A DNA stretch of 11,703 nucleotides from contig JACQCL010000064.1 of the NCBI GenBank assembly GCA_016201645.1, positions 1 to 11,703 of the forward strand. The letters run 5' to 3'. Below are positions 5,537-11,703 of this stretch, one piece after another. Positions within the stretch are counted from its first letter, which is position 1; each line of letters opens with the position of its first letter. The position numbers and the translations under genes were made by a program. Origin of the DNA: Candidatus Rokuibacteriota bacterium (GTDB taxonomy: Bacteria; Methylomirabilota; Methylomirabilia; Rokubacteriales; CSP1-6). Below the pieces are notes generated by a model that was not told where the DNA came from, did not search any database, and saw only the letters and a list, made by a program, of their open reading frames with translations.

Positions 5537-7089
5537 TCGATCTTCGCCAGGGTGATCATGCCGCCTTCCATGTGCATCGGCTTGTGGCAGTGGAAGAACC
5601 AGTCCCCGGGGTTGTGGGCGGTGAACTCGATCAGGACCGAGCCCATGTGGGACTCGACGTCCACAGTGTCCTTCACGATCGCCGCGGGAAGCCGCCGGCC
5701 GTTCACCGCCAGCACTTTGAAGGACTGGCCGTGGAGATGCATTGGGTGGGCTTCCATGCTCTGGTTGCGGAAGCGGACCCGGGCAAGGTCTCCCTTTCGG
5801 AGGCGCAGCGGATCGGTTTGGGGGTACTGCTTGCCGTTGATCATCCAGATGTCGGACCCCATCATTCCTCCGCCCAGGGTAAGGTCAAAGGTCCGCTCCT
5901 GCCCCGAGGGATGTGGAAGGATCTCCCGGCCCCGGCCCAGGTCGTAGCGCCAGAGCCTTAGGCCGGCCACGCCTTCCACGGGCGCCTGCGCCTTGTCCGC
6001 CTCGTGCCCTTCGTAAACGACGAGGACTTGCTCACCGGCTCCCGGGTGGCCGGGCTCAGCACAGTGGAGGAACCAGGCCCCCGGACGGTCAGCCACGAAC
6101 AGGATGTCGTACCGCTCGCTCGGAGCGATGGGCACCGCATCCACCTCCACTGGCTGAATCAGGGGGTTGCCGTCGGTGTGGGTCACCTGGAACCGATGGC
6201 CGGCCAGGCGGATGACGTGGGTGTGGTCGGCACTGGCGTTGATCAGGCGCAGGCGGACCCGCTCGCCCTTGCGGATCTTGAGGGGCTGGGTGGCGGGGTA
6301 AGCCTTGCCGTTGATCGTCATGGTGTCGTACGCGGGCTGCTGGCTGTCCCCCATCATCCCACCCATCCCGCCCATGCCCCCGCGGCCCATCATCCCCTCC
6401 ATCATCCGGCCCATGTTTCCTCGCATCATGCCGCCCATCATCCCACCCATGCCTCCACGCCCGCCCGCCGTCCCCTCCCCCGTGCTGGGGAGCGGCCGCC
6501 CCGTCCCCGTGGCCCAGTCGTCGAGGACCAGGGTGTACTCGCGGTCGAATGGGAACGGATCGGGCTGGGCCGGCTCGATGATCAAGGGAGCATAAAGGCC
6601 CAGGTCGAGCTGCCTGTGCTCCTGGAAGTGGGTGTGGTACCAGCGCGTGCCCGCGGGAGTCGCCTCGAACTCATAGCTAAACCTCTCGCCGGGCTGAACG
6701 GGCTTCTGCGTGATTCCCGGGACGCCGTCCATCGGATTCGGGACATCCACCCCGTGCCAGTGGATGGTCGTCGGCTCGGAGAGCGCATTTTTCAGCAGTA
6801 TTCTCACCCGCTCCCCTTCCTTGAGGCGGATCTCGGGACCCGGGATCTGGCCGTTATACGCCATGGCCTTGATCCGCTTGCCTGGCGCAATCTCCCAGGT
6901 CATCTCGCGCGCCTCCAGGTGAATCTCCCGGACTCCGCCGACGGCCTCGCGCTGCGCCGCGCCGCCTTGACCGGGGAGCAGGGCCCCGCCCCCGGCCGTG
7001 AGGGCCAACGCCCCCAGCCCGGCCTGCCCGGACACCCTCAGAAACTCACGGCGCGAGAGTGATCCTGGCTTCACTGCTAACGCTCCCAT
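5533..7089 (-). CDS. Tat-exported multicopper oxidase with Met-rich insert
   Basis: This 518-residue three-domain multicopper oxidase of the CopA/CueO group probably oxidises Cu(I) or small reductants in the periplasm. A Tat signal is clear (SRREFLRVSG at 12-21, then a hydrophobic stretch to about 38). All four copper-ligand regions are visible: HWH (110-112), WYHTH (150-154), HPMHLHG (about 452-458) and the C-terminal HCHKPMHMEGGM (500-511), which carries the type 1 Cys and an axial Met. A Gly/Met-rich loop at 211-248 holds 14 Met residues and probably binds Cu(I). The ATG lies 13 nt inside the end of the beta-propeller gene, and its stop overlaps the Sco start. Ferroxidase or laccase-like use cannot be excluded. 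Confidence 0.95.
   Translation of the reverse strand: MGALAVKPGSLSRREFLRVSGQAGLGALALTAGGGALLPGQGGAAQREAVGGVREIHLEAREMTWEIAPGKRIKAMAYNGQIPGPEIRLKEGERVRILLKNALSEPTTIHWHGVDVPNPMDGVPGITQKPVQPGERFSYEFEATPAGTRWYHTHFQEHRQLDLGLYAPLIIEPAQPDPFPFDREYTLVLDDWATGTGRPLPSTGEGTAGGRGGMGGMMGGMMRGNMGRMMEGMMGRGGMGGMGGMMGDSQQPAYDTMTINGKAYPATQPLKIRKGERVRLRLINASADHTHVIRLAGHRFQVTHTDGNPLIQPVEVDAVPIAPSERYDILFVADRPGAWFLHCAEPGHPGAGEQVLVVYEGHEADKAQAPVEGVAGLRLWRYDLGRGREILPHPSGQERTFDLTLGGGMMGSDIWMINGKQYPQTDPLRLRKGDLARVRFRNQSMEAHPMHLHGQSFKVLAVNGRRLPAAIVKDTVDVESHMGSVLIEFTAHNPGDWFFHCHKPMHMEGGMITLAKIE
6346..6459 (-). repeat. Degenerate Gly/Met-rich coding repeat in the multicopper oxidase
   Basis: This segment codes for residues 211-248, an irregular run of GGM and GMM units with 14 methionines. 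On the plus strand it shows as repeated CATCATCCC/CCCAT blocks. Met-rich inserts in CueO-type oxidases bind Cu(I) and shield the substrate site. The repeat is a likely place for length variation by slippage. Confidence 0.8.
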
Positions 7090-7937
7090 GTCGTCCCTCC
7101 ATCGGCGCTCCTGAAGATGACCCCGTCGACCGTAGAGGCATAGACCTCGTTAGGCTTTCGTGAGTTCACCGTCACCGCCGCCAGGTTCTTGAGCCCCTTT
7201 CCCAGAGCCTTCCACGTCTCACCGGCATCCGTGCTCTTAAAGAGCCCATCCCGCATGGCGACGTACATCACCCTGGGATCCGCCGGGCTTACGGCGAAAC
7301 CATTTACCGTCCGACTGGCGGGCAGACCGCCCACCGTCTTCCATCCTCAGAAGCAGTCCGGGTTGCGCTGGAGGCCCTCGGCAGTCCCGGCGTAGAGGTA
7401 GATCCCCCCCATCCCGGTCGGGATGTTGACCGAGGTCAGAACTTTGACTTCGCCACCGGGGCCGTCGTCCACTCGGGTCCACCTCCCGCCACTGTCGGTA
7501 GTCCGGTAGATCCCCTCGCCCTTCTCGCGGACCGCCGCGTGGAGCTTCTGAGGTGTGTTGGGGTCGATGGCGAGCCCGTGGACGTCGAGCCCCCCGAGGC
7601 CGGTATTGATCTCCTTCCAGGTGGTCCCGCCGTCACTGCTCTTGAAGACCCCGCCCTCGTGGGTGGCAACGTAGATGATCAACGGGTCTTTGCTGTCTGG
7701 GGCGACGGCCATCACGTCCAGATGGTCGTGCTTCGCCGAAAGCGTGACCTTTCGCCAGGACCGGCCCCCGTCCGCACTTCGAAAGAGACCCGTATGCGCC
7801 CCGAGAAACAGGCTTTTCCCCTCCGCGTCCATCGCCAGCGCATGGACGTGCTCGAAGCTTCCAGCTCCCAGAGGACCCGCACCGAGCAGCGTCAGAGCCG
7901 TGAGCATGGTCGCCAACGTTCGCGGAAATCTCAGCAT
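7077..7937 (-). CDS. Secreted BNR/Asp-box beta-propeller (F510_1955 type), predicted selenoprotein
   Basis: This 286-residue exported protein is built from about six Asp-box repeats, for example GLFRSADGGRSW, GVFKSSDGGTTW, GIYRTTDSGGRW and GLFKSTDAGETW, after a signal peptide (1-26). The family is often named F510_1955 glycosylhydrolase, but no hydrolase activity is evident here. An in-frame TGA (7347-7349, residue 197) falls inside repeat four, which reads GLQRNPDCFUGW and aligns without gaps to the other repeats. Two further repeats follow the TGA, so the protein plainly continues. The SECIS at 7317-7335 is excellent. The ATG at 7935-7937 has GAGGAG upstream; an in-frame ATG at 7971-7973 is less likely. 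A C-x-U pair on a propeller loop suggests redox or metal binding. The gene lies 38 nt after the DsbA-like gene. Confidence 0.9.
7317..7335 (-). promoter_or_regulatory. SECIS hairpin of the beta-propeller gene (fdhF-like GGUCU loop)
   Basis: A 7-bp stem (GGTGGGC with GCCCGCC, one G-U pair) encloses the loop GGUCU. The stem starts 12 nt and the loop 19 nt after the UGA at 7347-7349. From memory, the E. coli fdhF SECIS has the same GGUCU loop at the same distance. This is the strongest single SECIS match in the window. Confidence 0.82.
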
Positions 7938-7975
7938 CTGTTTTTTCTCCTCCTCTTGCCATCGCATGGGCAAGC

Positions 7976-8641
7976 TTACCTCCTCGGGAGGTCTCGCGTT
8001 TTGGCCAACGCCTCCTCGATAGCCGTCTGAAAGACCTCAAAGGGTTGGGCACCCGCCAGCATCCGGCCGTTGAGGAAGAAGGTGGGCGTGCCTCTGGCCC
8101 CCAGCTGAAAGCCGAGCCTCGTTTCATCCTCGACCTTCTGCTGATACTTGCGGGAGTCTAAGCAGTGGGCGAAAGCTCCCGCGTCCAGACCCAGGTCCCG
8201 GGCGTACCGCCTCAGCTTCGCGTCGGTGAAGGCCAAACCGCCCTGGCTATCGAAGAGCTTGTCATGGTACGGCCAGAACTTCCCCTGCTCCCTGGCACAC
8301 TCCGCCGCCTTGGCGGCAGCGACGGAGTGCTCCCCGAGAACGGCGAAGTGCTGGTACGCGAAACGGACCTGGCCCGCTTTGATGTATGTCTCTTTGAGCC
8401 GGGGAAGAGTCTCCGCCCAGAACTTCCGGCAGAAGCTGCACTGGAAGTCCGAGAACTCGACGATCGTCACAGCGGCGTCGGGGGAGCCCAGGGTCCGTTC
8501 GGGCTCTGAGGCGAAGGTCTGAGGGCCGGCCGCCTGCTGGCCGGCCGTCGCGGCGCCGGCGAAGGTCAGGCCCGCTGCCAGCGTCAGCGTGAGCCTCACC
8601 GTCCAGCTCCTCAGCATCCGGTAGGCTGCCTCCGTCGTCAT
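7976..8641 (-). CDS. Periplasmic DsbA/BdbD-like thiol oxidoreductase
   Basis: This 221-residue exported DsbA-family protein makes or shuffles disulfides. A signal peptide covers about 1-34. The active site is C68-S-F-C71 in VEFSDFQCSFCRKFW. The cis-proline region is GTPTFFLNGRML, and ECAREQGKFWPYHDKLF with a later HCLDSRKY is typical of BdbD/DsbA-like proteins. The redox pair here is Cys-Cys, unlike the Sec oxidoreductases downstream. The ATG overlaps the methyltransferase stop by 4 nt (ATGA). It may supply or accept electrons in the same envelope relay as the CcdA-like protein and the TlpA-like selenoprotein. Confidence 0.92.
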   Translation of the reverse strand: MTTEAAYRMLRSWTVRLTLTLAAGLTFAGAATAGQQAAGPQTFASEPERTLGSPDAAVTIVEFSDFQCSFCRKFWAETLPRLKETYIKAGQVRFAYQHFAVLGEHSVAAAKAAECAREQGKFWPYHDKLFDSQGGLAFTDAKLRRYARDLGLDAGAFAHCLDSRKYQQKVEDETRLGFQLGARGTPTFFLNGRMLAGAQPFEVFQTAIEEALAKTRDLPRR

Positions 8642-9240
8642 ACACGCACCGCCACGCCCCGCACGAACGGGCGGACGGGATACGGACCGTGTGCGTAATG
8701 TTGCAGTTCCTCGATCCGGAAGCCCGCTCGCTCAATGGCGCTGACTGTGTCTCGGTTGGGGTGACACCCCGCCCCGATCCGCCTCCAGACAGGTTTCATG
8801 AAGTCCTGAAAGCGCGCCCATCCGGGTGTCTTCGCCCGGACGTGTTCGAGAAACCGCAGCTGGCCGCCGCGTCGGAGCACGCGCCGCAGCTCGCCGAGAG
8901 CGCGGTCCGGGTCGGCGATGGTGCAAAACACCAGCGTCGCGACCGCCGCGTCAAAGGACTCATCCGGAAACGGAAGTTGCTCCGCGCCGTCCGCCCAAAG
9001 CTTGACTTGTCTTCCGAGGCGGTCGGCCCGCGCCTGAGCTCGCCTGAACATGTAAGGCTCTGCCTCCGCCGGGTAGTAGCCGAAGTTGATCCCGGTTCCG
9101 GCACCTACGTCCAGCACCCGACCCGTGGCGCCGCCTGCGAGATAGGCGCGATGTGAACGGAGAAACTTCTTTTCCGCCGGACGCTGGATGACGTCATACA
9201 GCGCCGCGAATATTGGATGACCACGGGTCTCAGATCTCAC
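8638..9240 (-). CDS. Class I SAM-dependent methyltransferase, METTL7-like
   Basis: This 200-residue Rossmann-fold methyltransferase has motif I VLDVGAGTG at 42-50. An acidic LWADGAEQLPFPDESFD region and ATLVFCTIADPDRAL follow, then RRVLRRGGQLRFLEHVRA and GAGCHPNRDT at about 156-165. The order and the EHVRA and GCHPNRDT segments match METTL7/TMT1-type enzymes, whose human members methylate thiols. A small thiol, selenol or hydrogen sulfide is therefore a plausible but unproven substrate. It has no signal peptide, so it is cytoplasmic or membrane-associated. The GTG start (9238-9240) overlaps the previous stop by 4 nt and has GGAGAGGAGAA immediately before it. Confidence 0.88.
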   Translation of the reverse strand: MRSETRGHPIFAALYDVIQRPAEKKFLRSHRAYLAGGATGRVLDVGAGTGINFGYYPAEAEPYMFRRAQARADRLGRQVKLWADGAEQLPFPDESFDAAVATLVFCTIADPDRALGELRRVLRRGGQLRFLEHVRAKTPGWARFQDFMKPVWRRIGAGCHPNRDTVSAIERAGFRIEELQHYAHGPYPVRPFVRGVAVRV

Positions 9241-9665
9241 TTCTCCTCTCCCTTGTCTTGCGGGTGCTCTTTTTCCCCCGTCTTAGACATGGAGCGCATC
9301 ATGAAGTACATCGCGAGAGGGCATGCGAGGAAAGCCACGATGGGGAGGAGGGCCCCAGCCGCCCCGAGCACCACACCCCCACCTCCCGCGAGGAAGGCCA
9401 GGGCCAGGAGGGGCGCACCGACGCAGGCTCCCATCTTGACGTAGCGCTTCCAGTTCGGCTGCGCCGGCGCGGCGGCCACGGACGTCTCGGGATGCCGCGC
9501 CTCGGGTTCGGGGGAACGGACGGCAAGCGCGGCGGCCGCTTGAATTTTGGCCTCCCGTATCTTCTCGACGAACTCTTCCGCGTGAGTCACGGAGCAGAAA
9601 GCTTCCCCGAAACGGGTGTCGGTGGGGGAAGAAACCTCGACGCCGCAGACCGGACAGTGTTGCAT
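9237..9665 (-). CDS. TRASH/YHS-like zinc module fused to a DUF2933-like membrane segment
   Basis: This 142-residue protein begins with a small metal-binding module: C4-PVC7, then GEAFCSVTHAEEF with C24 and H28, and a charged helix. After an Ala/Pro-rich linker, two hydrophobic helices lie at about 80-102 and 104-122, ending in ACPLAMYFMMRSMS, which is reminiscent of DUF2933. A charged tail closes the protein. The module is a paralog of the one in the gene at 3978-4286, sharing GEAFCSxxHAxEF. I infer a metal-sensing or metal-passing role at the membrane. The ATG at 9663-9665 was chosen over longer in-frame starts because AAGGAGG lies 6 nt upstream. It lies 14 nt after the CcdA-like gene. Confidence 0.82.
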   Translation of the reverse strand: MQHCPVCGVEVSSPTDTRFGEAFCSVTHAEEFVEKIREAKIQAAAALAVRSPEPEARHPETSVAAAPAQPNWKRYVKMGACVGAPLLALAFLAGGGGVVLGAAGALLPIVAFLACPLAMYFMMRSMSKTGEKEHPQDKGEEK

Positions 9666-9679
9666 TCCGTTCCTCCTTG

Positions 9680-10441
9680 TCAGAGCCACAAGTAGACGAC
9701 TGTGTCGTGGAGGCCGGCGAGAACGAAGATGGCCCCGGCCACCGCGCTCACCGCACGATGGAAACGCGACATTCCTCCTGCCATCCACTCGACGGCGCCG
9801 AACCCCAACGCCACCAGCGCGGAGACGGTCAAAAGCGGCAGCGTGGAGCCGAGGGCAAACAGTCCCGGAAAGCTCCACCCTCCCACGCTTGTCAGCGCCA
9901 GGGGGACCGTGAGACCGAAGAAGAGCCAGAAGAGGGTCGGGCAGAAGGCGAAGGAGAAGACAACGCCCAGGAGAAAGGCGCCACCGGCTCCCCGCGCTGG
10001 GACGGCTACCCGGAGCTTCAGACTCAGCCTCTCGCCGAACGCGCCCCTTAAGTGGATCAGGCCCAGCATGGCAAGACCCACGACTACCATGAGGGGGCCG
10101 AGGAGCTTGCGCGCCACGATGATCACAGGGATTGAAACGGCCTGGAGCTGGAGGCCAGCAAGGATGACCAGCGCGCCGACTACCCCATAGACCGAGACCC
10201 TCCCAGCCGCGTAGGCGAGAGCCGACGTGAATGCCCCGCCTTTCGACGACGCTCTGGAGGCATATGCAAGGGCACCCAGGTTGGTGGTGAGCTGGCAGGG
10301 TGACGTGGCCGCTATCAGCCCGAAGAAAACCGCGCCCGCGCCTGGGATGTCAACGGCTGTGATCCACCCATCAACGGTGAAGACGAATCCCTGGCTCAGC
10401 GTGCTCAACCAGGTATACCAGGCCAGGATCAAATGGCGCAT
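9680..10441 (-). CDS. CcdA/DsbD-beta-like transmembrane electron carrier
   Basis: This 253-residue polytopic protein has about six to seven membrane helices. Two helix cysteines stand out: C49 in ATSPCQLTTN and C167 in FSFAFCPTLFW. This is the arrangement of CcdA and the DsbD membrane domain, which carry electrons from cytoplasmic thioredoxin to periplasmic thiol proteins through one such pair. The local motifs are not the canonical PCVLPL, so it is a divergent member; a TauE/UreH-like transporter is the alternative. The ATG at 10439-10441 follows AAAAGGAGGGCG. It lies upstream of the DsbA-like gene and of the Sec oxidoreductases, and would be their natural source of reducing power. Confidence 0.8.
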   Translation of the reverse strand: MRHLILAWYTWLSTLSQGFVFTVDGWITAVDIPGAGAVFFGLIAATSPCQLTTNLGALAYASRASSKGGAFTSALAYAAGRVSVYGVVGALVILAGLQLQAVSIPVIIVARKLLGPLMVVVGLAMLGLIHLRGAFGERLSLKLRVAVPARGAGGAFLLGVVFSFAFCPTLFWLFFGLTVPLALTSVGGWSFPGLFALGSTLPLLTVSALVALGFGAVEWMAGGMSRFHRAVSAVAGAIFVLAGLHDTVVYLWL

Positions 10442-10521
10442 CGCCCTCCTTTTCGCAAATGCCTCTCCGCCAAGACACTCCTCAGCCGCGAACGAACGGA
10501 AACGAGATGATTCGGATCCGA

Positions 10522-10848
10522 CTACGCGGGGAGCGACGGAGGGGAGCGGGGGACGAGCGGGGCGACCTGGAGCTGTGAGAAACCGGCAAGCGGGAGGTTC
10601 GGTGTGACCCCCTCAGTGGGCGCGGGGGATGAATCGAAAAGGAGGGTCAACGCGGGGAGCGCCGGCCCGATGTCGGGGAACGTCCCCGGGCCGCAGATCC
10701 TGACCGAGAACTCGACGGCTTGGCACCCTTCACCGCCTGCCATCGCTAGATGAGCTGCGGTGGCGAGGCACGAGAGGAGAAAGACGGCGGCGATGACGGT
10801 CGGTAGCGCCTGGCAGAGTACGCGTCTCGGCGAGGGAGAGAGTGCCAC
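10522..10848 (-). CDS. Small secreted hypothetical protein
   Basis: This 108-residue protein has a signal peptide (hydrophobic about 14-37), then a short domain with two cysteines (C42 in EGCQAVEF and C52 in VRICGPGTF). The tail is rich in Pro, Leu and Ser, and no family is recognised. The GTG start (10846-10848) falls at the predicted transcription start of the promoter at 10855-10882, so the mRNA could be leaderless; only a weak TGAGGT precedes it. It would be the first gene of the block, 80 nt upstream of the CcdA-like gene. That 80-nt gap shows no terminator and no other gene. Coding status is moderately sure, from the signal peptide and placement. Confidence 0.55.
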   Translation of the reverse strand: MALSPSPRRVLCQALPTVIAAVFLLSCLATAAHLAMAGGEGCQAVEFSVRICGPGTFPDIGPALPALTLLFDSSPAPTEGVTPNLPLAGFSQLQVAPLVPRSPPSLPA

Positions 10849-10854
10849 GACCTC

Positions 10855-10882
10855 AGAATATCAATCAGAGAGTGAATGTCAA
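10855..10882 (-). promoter_or_regulatory. Sigma-70-type promoter of the redox/selenoprotein block
   Basis: On the minus strand a perfect TTGACA (-35, 10877-10882) is followed by a 16-nt spacer and TATTCT (-10, 10855-10860, 4 of 6 matches). It lies in an AT-richer gap between the DUF1285 stop and the first gene of the block. Transcription would begin near 10848. No operator was recognised, and no terminator separates it from the DUF1285 gene, so read-through is possible. Confidence 0.5.
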
Positions 10883-10892
10883 GCGACAGACC

Positions 10893-11351
10893 TCACTCAC
10901 GGGGGAGGCGGTGCGCTGTCCCGCCGACGCGCAGGACCGCGCGGCCGGTTCGCTCGTCGTACTCGACGAGCTGCCCCAGCTGGTAGGCGGCGGCCCGGGA
11001 GAGGCGCGCCTCGAACCGCCCCCCCCTGACGCGGCAGTACGGGACCTCTCCCGAGGTGAAGCGAAGCGTCGTCGGGTCCAGGGGCTCCTGGGTCCCGTCG
11101 TTCAGCGTCAGGCGAAGCGTTTGACCGTCGGGCTCCACCCGCGTCACGACGAACGGGGTGTCGGCCACCTCTACGGGAACGCGGACCGGGCCCGCCTGGA
11201 CGAAGTAGCCGCCCTCGTCCCGACGCAGGTTTCCCCGAAGGTTGGCGAGGATGCCCGGATGGGTGATCTCCTGCCCCTCGTGGAGCCACTCCCCGTCGCG
11301 GTTGATGGCGAGGCGGGGAAGCGTCCACTCGGAGGGATCGCCCGGGCTCAT
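10893..11351 (-). CDS. DUF1285 family protein
   Basis: This 152-residue soluble protein matches the DUF1285 family (PF06938 type) in its N-terminal half, with NRDGEWLHEGQEITHPGI near residues 17-34. LRRDEGGYFVQ, then VEVADTPFVVTRVE and LRLTLNDGT, follow. The function is not established. The ATG at 11349-11351 was chosen over upstream in-frame starts because it overlaps the stop of the MEMO-family gene by 4 nt and begins where the family similarity begins. No link to the selenoprotein block is apparent beyond strand and proximity. Confidence 0.88.
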   Translation of the reverse strand: MSPGDPSEWTLPRLAINRDGEWLHEGQEITHPGILANLRGNLRRDEGGYFVQAGPVRVPVEVADTPFVVTRVEPDGQTLRLTLNDGTQEPLDPTTLRFTSGEVPYCRVRGGRFEARLSRAAAYQLGQLVEYDERTGRAVLRVGGTAHRLPRE

Positions 11352-11703
11352 TCGAAGACGAGACTCGCGAAGGTGACCGTGCCCTGGGGATCGGGCCACT
11401 GGGCGTAACGGAGCAGGCGGCCCCGGCCGGCGGGCAGACACCGGAGCAAGGCGTAGATGGGCGAGAGCCCGCAGATTCGCCGGCGGTCGCCGTCCCGGGA
11501 AACCGATTCGTAGAAGGCCCGGGCGTCCACGGCCGCGACAGGTTCGAGCATAGCGCGATCCTCCCGTTCCAGCCGGGCGAGCTCTGGCTCTCGCACCCGT
11601 CCCGGGTCGCCGAAGCGGGGCCCTACGTGGGCCAAGTCCGCCGCCGCAATCAGGCAGACGCGCCGCTTCGAGGCGGCGACGGTGTCCCTCAGCGCGTCGA
11701 AGA
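11348..11703 (-). CDS. amrB: AmmeMemoRadiSam system protein B (MEMO1 family), N-terminus cut by window edge
   Basis: Only the C-terminal 117 or so residues are present; the frame is open to the window edge. The stretch AAADLAHVGPRFGD, followed by LEREDRAMLEPVA, then RRRICGLSPIYALLR and QWPDPQGTVTFASLVF, is diagnostic of the MEMO1-like AmmeMemoRadiSam protein B family. These proteins have a non-haem-iron or dioxygenase-like fold and are encoded with AMMECR1 and radical SAM partners. The function is uncertain. Its stop overlaps the DUF1285 start by 4 nt, so the two are co-translated. It marks the housekeeping flank of the selenoprotein block. Confidence 0.92.
   Translation of the reverse strand, partial: FDALRDTVAASKRRVCLIAAADLAHVGPRFGDPGRVREPELARLEREDRAMLEPVAAVDARAFYESVSRDGDRRRICGLSPIYALLRCLPAGRGRLLRYAQWPDPQGTVTFASLVFE

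Noticed and set aside
3172..7937. Interrupted genes as pseudogenes or sequencing errors
   Set aside because: All interruptions are exact in-frame UGA, never UAA, UAG or a frameshift. Both halves are well conserved, each is followed by a SECIS-like hairpin, and the pattern repeats six times.
7935..7973. Upstream ATG at 7971-7973 as start of the beta-propeller gene
   Set aside because: It would put a charged stretch (RWQEEEKKQ) before the signal peptide, and that stretch is encoded by the GAGGAG ribosome-binding site of the better ATG at 7935-7937.
9237..9239. Terminal UGA of the TRASH/DUF2933-like gene as another Sec codon
   Set aside because: The frame beyond has no Cys motif and overlaps the methyltransferase. 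The only hairpin nearby is 4 bp and its loop starts about 12 nt after the UGA, which is too close.
9680..9682. Terminal UGA of the CcdA-like gene as Sec
   Set aside because: No redox motif follows, no suitable hairpin is seen, and the ribosome-binding site of the next gene lies immediately after it.
1..11703. UGA reassigned genome-wide to Trp or Gly
   Set aside because: UGA serves as the normal terminal stop in many genes here, including 4-nt overlaps with the next start. TGG encodes Trp throughout. The recoded UGAs occur only in redox or metal motifs with hairpins.
1..11703. CRISPR arrays, insertion sequences, tRNA or rRNA genes
   Set aside because: I saw no regularly spaced repeats, transposase genes, terminal inverted repeats or tRNA-like cloverleaf sequence on either strand. 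The selenocysteine tRNA is not in this window.

Overview
This GC-rich window (about 63-65% by eye) comes from a bacterium that decodes UGA as selenocysteine (Sec, U). Every supported gene is on the minus strand. Long plus-strand frames are antisense shadows. The organism looks like an uncultured soil or sediment lineage (Rokubacteria/Methylomirabilota or Desulfobacterota type); that placement is a guess from composition and gene content, and no marker gene is present.

Right edge (10893-11703): two housekeeping-like genes, the C-terminal part of an AmmeMemoRadiSam protein B (MEMO1 family) and a DUF1285 protein, overlapping by 4 nt. Just downstream lies a sigma-70-like promoter (10855-10882). 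It probably starts a long co-directional block that runs off the left edge.

Main block (10848 down to 1), in order of transcription: a small secreted protein; a CcdA-like membrane protein; a TRASH/YHS-like metal-binding membrane protein; a METTL7-type methyltransferase; a DsbA-like oxidoreductase; a BNR/Asp-box beta-propeller protein (F510_1955 type); a multicopper oxidase with a Met-rich insert; a Sco protein; a TlpA-like thioredoxin; a membrane-anchored TRASH-like protein; a 38-residue desulforedoxin-like protein; a membrane-anchored peroxiredoxin-like protein; an ICMT/NnrU-like membrane methyltransferase; a secreted OB-fold protein; a four-to-five-helix membrane protein; a secreted helical protein; a SHOCT protein; and a PCYCGC protein. 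Many junctions overlap by 4-13 nt.

The main discovery is that six of these genes contain an in-frame UGA that a standard gene caller would read as a stop. Each UGA lies beside cysteine or in a Cys/Gly-rich metal or redox motif: UTLC (PCYCGC protein), UGMC (peroxiredoxin), CUG (desulforedoxin-like), GUG (membrane TRASH-like), UPKC (TlpA-like) and CFUG (beta-propeller). Each is followed by a hairpin of 6-9 bp whose apical loop starts 18-22 nt after the UGA and has G in its first or second position, which is the bacterial SECIS geometry. The beta-propeller hairpin has the same GGUCU loop at the same distance as I recall for E. coli fdhF.

Together the genes suggest an envelope copper and thiol/selenol redox system. 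The CcdA-like protein could carry electrons across the membrane to Sec- or Cys-based periplasmic oxidoreductases. The multicopper oxidase, Sco, PCYCGC and TRASH-like proteins would handle copper. This role is inferred. No selA, selB, selC or selD gene is in the window, so the recoding machinery must lie elsewhere.
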